Source of the DNA: Thuidium tamariscinum
Lineage: Eukaryota > Streptophyta > Bryopsida > Hypnales > Thuidiaceae
Length of the DNA stretch: 64,000 nucleotides
Direction: 5' to 3'
NCBI GenBank assembly: GCA_947034885.2
Contig: OX344756.2
Span: 16,674,098-16,738,097, forward strand
A program made the translations under genes and the position numbers. Positions 21,516-31,801 of this stretch are shown in pieces. The notes beneath the pieces are model-generated. The model was not told the DNA's origin and searched no databases. It saw only the letters and a list, made by a program, of their open reading frames with translations. Positions within the stretch are counted from its first letter, which is position 1. Every line of letters begins with the position of its first letter.

Positions 21516-21652
21516 GCTGTCACGATTTTTCATCCTTTGTCGCGGATTCTGTCGTGAATTTCATCCTGACGGACGCTCGGCTCCCCGTCACGTCAGCGGA
21601 TGGAAATCCTGACGGACGGATGTGACGCGACGGAAGCAACCCTGCTAACACC

Positions 21653-23290
21653 GTCTTTGGTGCGCTATCGGGAGACAGGAAGATAGATTGGGGGTTAGTT
21701 ATGAGGGACCGGATGGACCGAATGGTGAAAGGAATTGGGAAATCTAAACCCTCTCCCATTTCACCATTCCTGTTTCACCTATATCATTCGTTAGACCTCT
21801 TGAGAGAGAAGGAGAGGGAAAATTATGAGGTAGGGGCTGCAATGATAGAGTATGAGATTGCAGACCCGGAAGTTGAAAATGACCAAGATGAGGAGGACTC
21901 CGAGGATGAGAGTCAGGAGGGGCAGTAAGGAGGCACACAGGAGGGAGACGAAGCTCCAGAGGTAGGAGGAGAGGATCCACCTCTAGAAACCCCTGTAGTA
22001 GCCGGGGAAGCCTAGAGGTTAGATCCGGTCTGGGAACAGGATCCCTTGCTAAGGATCCTGCGAGACCTGGATGACTTCAGAAAACACCACCTGGAGGAGA
22101 GAGGGTTGTTGCGGGGCATAAGCCAAGCCCTAGGTTCTATCCCACCCTCCAAGATCATGGAGGTGTTGGGAGAATTGATTCATGAAGCACATGATAGCCG
22201 GGACAGAGAGGAAGTACTCCGGCTAACAAACCAGGTCTCAGCCCTAAAGAGGGAGCTCCATCACACCCAGGAGGAGCTGGATGAAGAGAAACGCCTCACC
22301 ACGCAGGCCAGGAACACTCTCGGAGAAATCCGGGAGTTCATCACGCATCCGGGCGAGGTCGTCAACAAAGCCATGCTATTCGACAGAAAGGTGTTGGAAG
22401 CAGGCAAGATGGTGGGTCCCCAGATGCTCACAGCTCTGGTGGCCTACAACAAGAAGATGGAGGCCGCGTTGGAGAAATGGCGATCAGTGGTCACGAAGGT
22501 CCAAGTTAGCTCTGCTCCGGTCTCAAGACCGGAAGAGCAAAAGATGGAGGAAGAGCAGCCGAAGGATCAGCCACCACCAGCAGCAATCGAGGTAGAAGCC
22601 GGCACATCCGAACCGGCAAAGGAAGAGGAGATCAGGTCTGAAGCCGTGGCGAAGGAACCTGCCCCACCAACCCGGATTGAAGAACCCAGGGTTTCTCAAC
22701 CCGAGAAGACCAAGGAGCCGGAACCCGAGCCGATTGTGTTGCGGGAGATCATCCAGGGAACGACCCCGCCAAGGGAAAGGACCAAGTTCATCAACTTGTT
22801 GAACGATTCTCCAAGCAAGTCGTCACCCACGGTCGTCACACAACCGAAGACTGGAGGGGAAGCAAAGGCAACGGTGCAGATCCGCTCAATATTGAAGACC
22901 GGATCTGGATCCGGGTCACCAAGCAAGGGACCAGCCCGGATTGCCGAGAAAGTGGGAGAGCAGACCCCACAGAGCAAGACAGTGCACCATCCGCCCATCA
23001 CCGGATTCAAGAAGAGGACCACGGAGACACCCAAGGTGAAGCGGAAGGCCCGGGATGAAGAAGAAGAGGATTCCGAAGAGGAGGATGAGGACTCGAAGGA
23101 GGAGACCAACTTCGGTGATGAGTCGGACCAGTACTCGGATGCAGACCAAGCACTGGCGGAGACCACGAAGACCAGGGCCAAGGCGCGGGGTAAGACCAAG
23201 CCAAAACCTCGACCCATCAAGATGTACCGGTCCCCGAAGAAACAGCCAACTCGGAAGGGTGCATCGCCTGTCAAGCGGGCGAGGAAATAG
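21653..23290 (+). pseudogene. Gag-like transposon protein, copy B, 3' part
   Basis: Continues the frame of 4587-5045 after the hAT. Opening residues VFGALSGDRKIDWG and SPISPFLFHLYHSL are the conserved block shared with copies C and D. In-frame TAA at 21926 and TAG at 22013 interrupt it; the remainder (22016-23290) is open. It has an acidic segment, a coiled coil (about 22170-22500), a long Pro/Glu-rich linker, an acidic block (EEEEDSEEEDEDSKEE) and a basic end (KRARK). The same order is found in copy C. No frameshift was seen, only point stops and the hAT insertion. Confidence 0.75.
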
Positions 23291-24558
23291 GGGAGCATTA
23301 ATTTCAGGTAGATAGGAAGGCGGCTAAACCAGGATATATTTAGGTTAGGAACTTTTGAACTTAGACCGGATCCAGATATGTAGGATCTGTGATCCTATTT
23401 TGTTGGTATTTTTGTAGTTTTGTGGAAGTCAACCCACCCAAGTTGTAGAGGAATGTTACGTGGCATTCTTGGCGGCTGGTGTTGATTCCATTTGCACTTT
23501 TAGGTTTCCTTGTAGTTTAGTATTTAAACCCGGTTCATAATTGAATCCGGGCGCACATTATGTTATCTTATTTTCGCAAGTTTTTGTGTTGCAAATACAA
23601 GTCAGAACCTTTCTGATTCACTCTGGAGTGGACTGTGTGCATGGGACCTTGTCAAAGTCTTATGGTGACGGTTAGGATTGCAGCCTTGTGTAGATAAGTG
23701 TGTGCCCGGATGTTCAGTTTATCCGGTCTCTGGACTTAAAGTGAATTCGGTTTTGATAGGGAATTTGTGCAGGATCCCACAATGCTTTCTGGAACAGGTC
23801 TAGGGAGTATTCGATAGGGATAGACACTTGTAGAGTCTAGGTTTGAGATCGGGAGCGTCCGGCCAAATGCCAACTGAATGGTGATCCGGTCTCTGTAGAA
23901 GAAAGAAGGACTAAGTGAGGAAATTCAGCTCTCTTGCATAAGCTACCGCCCTTATTCTACCAGGAATTAGACTAACTGGGTAATCCGTCGTTGTAGTCTT
24001 TGTTAGGATTAGGCAGGAGTGCTTGCGTGACTTGCTGGGTTGGATTAGTCCCGGTCCAGTTGTGAGGTATTCCGGTCTATTTGTAGTAGTAGTTTCTTTT
24101 TACTTACAAGTGGAACTTCTGACACTTTAAAACTTGAAGGGTAGGAGTAAGCTTCCTTCCTAAACGCCCAAACAAGCAGATCCCTCTTGTTATCGAGGTA
24201 AAACTTACATTTGGTTACTACACTAGGGACTGGACCAACTACTAGTATCCGGTCTTGAGCCCCATATCTAGTAAAGATAAGTATAAAGGTGAATAAAATA
24301 TACGGGTATAATAGATATACAAGTCTGAAAAGATAAAGGATTGATCTGGCAATAGGGTCTAAAGGAAATCTTAGGAACCGTTGAGACCGGACCGGATTAG
24401 TCTTTTGCTTGGGTTTTGTTGTGGTAATCACTAACGTGTTCCGGTCTTTCGTCAACTTTCGACCAAATCCTTTGGGAACGATACACGAGTCACTTTAAGG
24501 CTAATTTAGTACATTCTAACGCCTTAGAGAAGGAATTGTGCTTTCTTGTGCTACGACA
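23291..24558. other. 3' region of gag-like unit B, no gene seen
   Basis: Non-coding. Parts align by eye with copy C (58381-59623): TGGAAGTCAAC, AAGCTTCCTTCCT, CGCAGATCCCTCTT-like text, GGGAACGATA.ACGAGTCACTTTA and the terminal GTGCTACGACA. A TATTTAAACC box near 23521 could be a second promoter. Confidence 0.6.
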
Positions 24559-24563
24559 GATAC

Positions 24564-25041
24564 CACTCCAGAGGACAAAGGGGACCCCACTCCATACTGC
24601 GGACCTGCCAAGGACAGGCCAAGATTGAGATTCAATCCATTCAGGGATGTTCTGCTCGGAGACTTTGTGCTCTATCGACCATGTCACAACAACCACCTGC
24701 TTGTCTGGCTGGGACGGGTACTCGAATGTGTCGACATGACTCCAGGGCCCACCTATGGAAACTTTAAAATCGAGTGGTGGACTCCCATGAAAGCAAAAAG
24801 GGAGTCCAAAGCGCTTATTGCAAGGGAGTGATGGACTTGAAGATGGCACAAGGAACTCTGTCTTCCGCAGATGGTCCATGTCAACATTGTCTTGTACTCG
24901 CACAAAATGCCCTCGCATGCAAAGAAAGGACCTCCCACATCTCATGTCATCCCGGAGGCATCCGTTGCTGCTGCTATTGCGAATCTAGAGGCCGTGGGCG
25001 CAACTCTTGACAGAGATGCAGACGATGCCGGAGACGATTAA
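24564..25041 (+). pseudogene. DUF7869-type transposon protein, C-terminal part
   Basis: Directly after the copy B boundary the sequence reads GDFVLYRPCHNNHLLVWLGRVLE and FKIEWWTPM, then (one frame change near 24830) ends ...DADDAGDD and TAA at 25039-25041. A small 'GDFV ... W.G.V ... WW.P' domain is what closes DUF7869-type proteins, so this is the displaced 3' part of the gene at 1081-3965. The displacement equals the length of unit B. Confidence 0.6.
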
Positions 25042-25887
25042 GGATACATCGCCTTGGACTTATCGGCTGCCAGCCGATACACCATTTGTGGCCTCGAGTT
25101 CTGTCACCAACACATTGCAACACGGATACGACTTCTCCATGCAGGTGTTGGCTGCCAACCGATACCACGAGCTTGGCTGCATCACGATCGCGCGGTTCGT
25201 CAGCAGAATGTTCAGTTCAAGATGATTACGTGCATGTCCTCAATTTTTACTCATTTCAGGATGTGCATTCTTATCTTCTTCGGTGGGCCTTTATGTTATT
25301 TTACGGTGGGCCTTTATATTTCATAGGATGGTACTATAAGTTGGATGACTAGGTAGTTCTCACATTTTTCGTATTTGTCAACTGGCTACCGACAGGGCTA
25401 GCCGGAGTACGTTACTCTCTTAGGCAATACTTTGTCCTCTTCGGTTGTTAGGTCCTTGCATTTCTCAGTTGCTGCGAGTTTATGTACTTTCTTTACATAT
25501 TTATCTGAATCTCCTATGGGGACCATGTTGCAACTGTTTTATCTTCAGTGCACAAACGGTGCAGGAAATTCTCTACCTATCATGCTCGTTGTCCTATTTT
25601 AATCTTCTTGCGCACTTTACTTTGCTCTCTTATCGGCTGCCAGCCTATACATGTCATTGGCCACGGGATGGGTGCACGGTTATAGGCACCGCTTCTGATA
25701 CTCTACTAAAAACGGTCCAACATTCAGCAATCCTCTTCTTTCTTATGCAACTGGTTATTCTCAACAAGGTGTGGGTGGGCTGCCAACACTTTTCCATCAT
25801 TTGAAGCGTCTTTTCCATATTCTGAGGTGGCTATGGACTATGAATTTGTCCATAATTCATGCAATTGTCCATAATTAGTTAAAATAT
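25042..25887. other. Flank of DUF7869 element with three palindromic motif copies
   Basis: Contains ATCGGCTGCCAGCCGAT (25062-25078, a perfect palindrome), TTGGCTGCCAACCGATA (about 25147) and ATCGGCTGCCAGCCTAT (about 25631). Same motif as at 1288 and 1375. No gene seen. Confidence 0.5.
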
Positions 25888-27541
25888 AGGTTATTAGTAT
25901 TAGAAGACCAAAAAGTTATTAGAACACCCAGTCTCCTAGTGCAACACCCAGACCCTGGTGCGGCAGCCTTGGTGTGGCAGAGCCCCTCTAGCCAGCCACT
26001 CACGCCGGGACACGTGGCGGAGGGCCAGCGTGGCCGTGGGGAGGAGTCTAGCCACCCACGCCGGGACACGTGGCGCGGGGCAGGGAGGCCCAGCAACGGG
26101 GGGCGGGAGGCCCAGCGACTGAGCGTGGAGGTCCAGAGACTAACAGACTCGGTGAGTCTAGGGCTACCAAGTCACATTTTGATCACAAAAATTTGATTTT
26201 CTTTGAAAATCTTTGGATTGGTAGTGGAAGCCACAACCCCATAATTTTTTATCTTCACTAAAAATCTAACCTTTGGGATTTCAAAAACTTGGTCACTAAA
26301 TTCTCCGCAACATTCCGCCGCCATAGCCAACTCTCTCTCTTCCAACTTTGCAACTCATGACAAAAACAAGAATGAAAGAGAAAAGGGAGGATTAGGAGAT
26401 TAAGGCACCGGAACCTCAAGATCCATTAAAAAACTAATTGTTGAAGAATAATCACTATTGAATTTGGTTCTTATTCCCTTGCTTTGACCCTTGTTTGCTT
26501 TAAAAACTAATTTTTTAGGAATCTTACTATTGAGTTGATTCTTGTTCTTTAGGAATGTTCTTTGTTCTTTAATAGTTAGTCATTAATTAGATTCTTAGAA
26601 GGTTTGGATTTTGTTGGTTTTGTTTTATTAGGCCTAATAAGCCAAAAAGAAAACAAACAAATTGACAACCAATTTCGTTAGAATTAAAACAATTTCAAAA
26701 ATTAATTGGATTTGAAAAGATTTGATGATGGTTTTTTGATTAAATTATTCTAATAAGCCAAAAAGGAAACAAACAAATTGACAACCAATTTCGTTAGAAT
26801 TAAAATAATTTCAAAAATTAATTGGATTTGAAAAGATTTGAAGGGAATTTTCCATCCAAATTAATTTAATTCAATTGGAATTTTATAACATCAAATTATA
26901 ACTAAAATAAAACTACAAAAACAACAAATAGTGAATTATTAGATTTCCATTGATTTCGTTAGAATAGGACTTTAACAACCTAGGTAGACTAATTAAATTG
27001 CAGTATTTCCTAATTACCGGGGATTTAGGAATTAAAGGAATTACACAATTAAATTAACACTACATAACATTTAGTTTCTTTTAAAAACAGGACAAAATTA
27101 ATTGACCAACAACGTGAGAATTATTATGGATTAGATGGAGAGCCGGGATGATTTTGATGGCGAGGTTGTAGGAGAATATTTGCATATGATGATGTTTGAC
27201 GACGGGACCATGGAGATTTACGCAGAGGAGGTAAGCCGCTCACATTTAATTTTCATTCTCATTGTTTTACTGTTAAGTTTCTTTTTACCAAATACTTGGA
27301 ATTAGATTTAGGCACAATAACATTTGATAGACTAGAATAGAGTAGGATCGATTGGGTGAATTTTAGAATAGAATAGATAGAATTATAACCACAAAATTAG
27401 ATTAAAACACTTAAAAGACGTGACTAAAAGAGTTCATTGCTTGGAAGGCTTTCTTTTAATACCCAATTAGAAAGAAAATTCAATTAGATACAGGACCCGT
27501 GTGAAAAACTCTTAGCTCGAGGGTGGAGTTAGGAGCGCTTA
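25888..27541 (+). repeat. Long repeat R, direct copy 1 (1.65 kb)
   Basis: Begins AGGTTATTAGTATTAGAAGACC and ends GGTGGAGTTAGGAGCGCT. It is almost identical to copy 2 (28169-29552 continued at 45264-45434) and related to an inverted copy at 47577-48990. A GC-rich head (25930-26150) precedes AT-rich DNA. It lacks the CACTA insertion and so shows the empty site (near 27363). No gene seen. Confidence 0.8.
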
Positions 27542-28168
27542 CACCCCTCGAGGTTGCCAGTACCCTTATTTCTCGTACCGACACTTTGTTATTCTTCCGT
27601 GCTACCGGCGTGGTCGGGGCACCGCTTGGACCAAAGATTTTGGCCAAGTCTTGTTTTGTGTTTAGTTTTTTGTTAAGATTTGAACGTTTAGGGCCCCTTC
27701 ATTTTTCATTCCTTTCTCACATATCTTCTAGAGGTAAAGCCTCAACACTTCTTTTGCCACTCATTCATAGAAATTTTGAGCATTGAGCGCCAAAGTTCGG
27801 TTTAAACACTGTCATGTGTACCTCCTTTGGTTGCAAAATCCCAAAATACTAAGAAATTTTAAGAATTTAAAGTGAAAGTTCGGTTTAAACACTGTCATGT
27901 GTACCTCTTTTTGCGATTAAAATTCCTAAAATACTAGAGGAACGGATTATAGCCAAACCCATTGGCAAGAAAGTGGGTTAAACGGCGAAGCTTTGAACTT
28001 GGAACCAACAAAACCCAACTGGTCTTCATATTATAAAACATCAAAAGGATCCCTCAAACTCGAAGGAAAAAAGGGTCAAACTTTGGATGTAATTGAAGTT
28101 TGGGGGACGTTAGTTCATCCAATTATATCTCACCTCTCATTGCTAAAAAATTAGTCAACCTTCAAAGT
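27542..28168 (+). repeat. Repeat Y between the two R copies; inverted relative at 49545-49985
   Basis: Begins with CCCTCGAGGTTGCCAGTACCC and contains two copies of GTTCGGTTTAAACACTGTCATGTGTACC-like text (27797, 27875). The reverse complement of the same text is found at 49545-49985. No gene seen. Confidence 0.7.
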
Positions 28169-29552
28169 AAGGTTATTAGTATTAGAAGACCAAAATTTAT
28201 TAGATAACCCCCAGTCCCCTAGTGTGACACCCAGCCCCTGGTGCGGCAGAGCCCCCCCAGCCAAGGCCACTCACGCCGGGACATGTAGCGGGAATGGGGA
28301 GGGGTCCGGCCACCCACGCCGGGACACGTGGTGCCGGGGCGGGGAGGCCCAACAACGGGGCGCGGAGGTCCAGCGACGGGGTGGGAGGTCCAGCGACTGA
28401 GCGTGGAGATCCAGCGACTAAGCCAGAGGCCAGCGGAGCCAGACTCGGTGAGTCCAGGGCTACCAAGTCACATTTTGACATCACAAAAATTTGATTTTCT
28501 TGAAAATCTTTGGGTTGGCAGTGGAAGCCACAACTCCACAATTTTTGATCTTCACTAAAAATCTAACCTTTGGGATTTCAAAAACTTGGTCACTAAATTC
28601 TCCGCAACATTCCGCCGCCATAGCCAACTCTCTCTCTCCCAACTTTGCAACTCATGACAAAAACAAGAATGAAAGAGAAAAGGGAGGATTAGGAGATTAA
28701 GGCACCGGAACCTCAAGATCCATTAAAAAACTAATTGTTGAAGAATAATCACTATTGAATTTGGTTCTTATTCCCTTGCTTTGACCCTTGTTTGCTTTAA
28801 AAACTAATTTTTTAGGAATCTTACTATTGAGTTGATTCTTGTTCTTTAGGAATGTTCTTTGTTCTTTAATAGTTAGTCATTAATTAGATTCTTAGAAGGT
28901 TTGGATTTTGTTGGTTTTGTTTTATTAGGCCTAATAAGCCAAAAAGAAAACAAACAAATTGACAACCAATTTTGTTAGAATTAAAACAATTTCAAAAATT
29001 AATTGGATTTGAAAAGATTTGAAGGGAATTTCCCATCCAAATTAATTTAATTCAATTGGATTTTATAATATCAATTTAGAACTAAAATAAAAACTAAAAA
29101 CAACAAATAGTGAATCATTAGATTTTCATTGATTTCTTTAGAATAGAACCTTAACAAACTAGGTAGAATAATTAAATTGCAGTATTTCCTAATTACCGGG
29201 GATTTAGGAATTAAAGGAATTACGCAATTGAATTAACGCTACATAACATTTAGTTTCTTTTTTAATAGGATAGAAGTAATTGACCAACAATGTGAGAATT
29301 ATTATGGATTAGATGGAGAGCCGGGATGATTTCGATGGCGAGGTCGTGGGAGAGTACTTGCACATGATGATGTTTGACGACGGGACCATGGAGATCTACG
29401 TAGAGGAGGTAAACCGCTCACATTTGATTTTCATTCTCATTGTTTTACTGTTAAGTTTCTTTTTACCAAATGCTTGGAATTAGATTTAGGCACAATAACA
29501 TTTGATAGAATAGAGTAGAATAGGATTGGTTGGTCGACTTTTAGAATAGAAT
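28169..29552 (+). repeat. Long repeat R, direct copy 2, left part
   Basis: Matches copy 1 closely until the CACTA insertion point. The repeat resumes at 45264 and ends at about 45434. Confidence 0.8.
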
Positions 29553-31801
29553 CACTACAAGGGAGACGGTGGTTTTTAAGCTGGCCTTTCAGTAACAAAT
29601 TATTGAAATGCCTCATAGGAAGCTGAAAACTCCGATGGCGCTGCTGGAATCAGTAAAGCGGAAACGCTTTTAGCTAAAAGGTCAACAGAGGACTTAAATG
29701 ACGGGCCATTTCCTTTTGAACAGTGCCAGCATCTCGATGGCGCATGTGACTAGGCACTTTAATTTCCTAAAAAAGAAAGGACAACTACGGCAAGTGTAAG
29801 TCTTTTCCTTTCTTCCAGCGGAACAGTAGAAACAAAAGGGTTCGGGAAAGTGAAAGTAATTAAGTAAGTTTCTGCCATGTAAAAAGCAATAGCTTCAGCA
29901 CTGTGGGATGCGAGATGTCAGGCGGGACCACAATGATGTCTTAATTTAACGTGGACTGGTCATACCACGGTTTCATTACCGAGACACACAGTAAAACACT
30001 TTCAATGCAATGAACTCTGTACTAGTTGTTCCACTTCAGTTCACAAACTCGAATTCAGATAGAAGCTGGTATTATCCAAATGAAATTACAGTGCTTCACA
30101 GCTATTCCTCCCGTCATGGGTGATCTACCATAGCATCATATGAATTAAGCTGAATATTTTCACTCAGAAAACTATTTGCACACTACAAAATTCGGATGCC
30201 ATTCAGTTTTTGGCATCCTTCTGATCAGGTCCCTTCCAGTTGTCGTCATATCTGAACTCTCCCTCTGTTAATATCCCCTGCAATTAGTCAATTCAGTTTA
30301 CTGCTTCACCGAACACCAAAGTCTGCACTGCGCATCCTATTCTATGTCCTGTAGGAACCACTTCGGTGGATGAACACAGTCTTCCTAAGAATAAGGAAAA
30401 GCCTACCTCCCCCCAGTAATTCATCACAGCACAAGAGCATTTCATTGTCAATCCCATTTCCGAATCCATTCTAGCAATGACTGAACACAAAATACTGAAT
30501 GGCAGTTACTTACTTGTTAAACTTCATTGCCTCCGGTCCGATACCAGACCTCACTTCGAAGAAGCTTCACCTGCTTCCTATTGTTGCCAGCGGAATCCAT
30601 CAACGCTAGGAGGTTCTACTGTCTCTCAAAATAATTGCATCACCATCCCAAAAGCCCATACATCAGAACAACACCCCCAAATTCCATAAATTCTCCAGTA
30701 TGCCACTGGGAAAGCTCACATGCACATCCTGTTCTCCCGACGAAGATGTCGACCAAACAGAAGCTGGACTTTGAAAGTTGAATGTCCACAGAGATTTCAC
30801 TAACTCACTTCGAGGACGTGACGGCACTCCCAGTCTCGAAGCATGCTTTCTAAACAACGGAAGACCGTGGACAGTACCTGTTTTTGAAAAACTTTTGTGC
30901 ATCACAAATTCTTGTTAGTTCCAAACATATTGCAATACTCTGAATCTTCGCTGACATTCATGAACCTGACGGCAAAATACAGACCTGGCAGAAGGCAGCA
31001 CAAATGTGAATGACCAAGATATATTTCTACTACATCTCTCCCATTCATTTCATCGTGTCATTGCCTTCTCCAACACTGTACAGCAAGTCAGGCTGCTTCA
31101 CCGAAGTAACCCACCTTCTTCCGATGTGCACCCTACGCTTTCTTCATCGTTGACAACAGGATAACATGACAAGCCAATTCTACTGACGGTATGCCCACGT
31201 ACAGTCCCGCTCAACAGTTTTTAATTTGACATTACACAGACGTTGCAATTGTTAAAAAACTGAAACACGTCAAGATTTCCTCTTCACTTCCCCGGGGAAC
31301 CTCTTGGAATTTGAACTATTCCCTCTTCAATAGGAAAAACCCTGCAAGACATTGTACAGACTTCATTACACGCAATTCCAATCATATGATTTGCACTCCA
31401 TTCCGTACACTGTTGTAATTACTTTTAATTATCCTTAACTTAAAAGATTGACATTCTTTGGGACCCAGCGGTCACAGAACGCCTGAATTCGAAGCAAACA
31501 GGTCAAGAAACCAAAAAAATTACTACCGCCACGTACAACTCATGCACCAACAGCCTCTGCCCTACACGACAATTCCACTAACATTAAAGCTCATTCATAA
31601 TTACCCCAACGACACATCAGTTTCACATTGAAAAAATCAGGCAACCTTATCGATGAATCACGTATTCCGAGAACTTCATACCCGATTATGATGCCCATAG
31701 AAATTCACTAGAACAGGAACTGGAACTACTCAAACTCCCAGACAAACAAGAGCCTGACGGAAGTGGGAATCTCACTTCGAAAATTGTTGGCACTCGCTGG
31801 A
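29553..31801. other. CACTA left end and non-coding subterminal region
   Basis: 2.2 kb without a recognisable gene between the left terminus and the end of the TNP2-type gene. Words such as CACTTCG and TTCACCGAAGT recur, as expected for subterminal repeats, but I did not count them rigorously. Confidence 0.5.

Larger units (their letters stand above)
5046..21644. mobile_element. Giant hAT element (16,599 bp) with transposase, kinase and RING genes
   Basis: The left end reads CAAGGTTGTCTATTCCG and the right end, in reverse complement, CAGGGTTGCTTCCGTCGC. A perfect 8-bp duplication, CTAACACC, lies at 5038-5045 and 21645-21652. An 8-bp duplication and a C-A-R-G-G start are typical of hAT elements, and the transposase inside (5710-8871) is of the hAT family. 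Copy A (1-524, minus) preserves an empty version of the target. The element contains three genes, heptamer clusters at both ends, a TTAA-flanked AT-rich insertion and AT-rich minisatellites. At 16.6 kb it is far longer than usual hAT elements, which are a few kb. Confidence 0.93.
4039..24558 (+). mobile_element. Gag-like unit, copy B (about 3.9 kb without the nested hAT)
   Basis: The unit begins TGTGGCAACCTAG and ends CTTGTGCTACGACA. The flanking pentamers are GACAC (4034-4038) and GATAC (24559-24563), four of five matching. It holds one gene (4587-5045 joined to 21653-23290) and a 1.27-kb 3' region, and it carries the 16.6-kb hAT. TG...CA ends and a 5-bp duplication fit retroviral-type integration, but I find no long terminal repeats inside the unit. 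See copy C for the clean case. Confidence 0.7.

Noticed and set aside
22696-23298. 200-codon minus-strand open frame
   Set aside because: Antisense shadow of the Glu/Lys-rich C-terminus of gag-like copy B; Ser-rich as expected for such a shadow.
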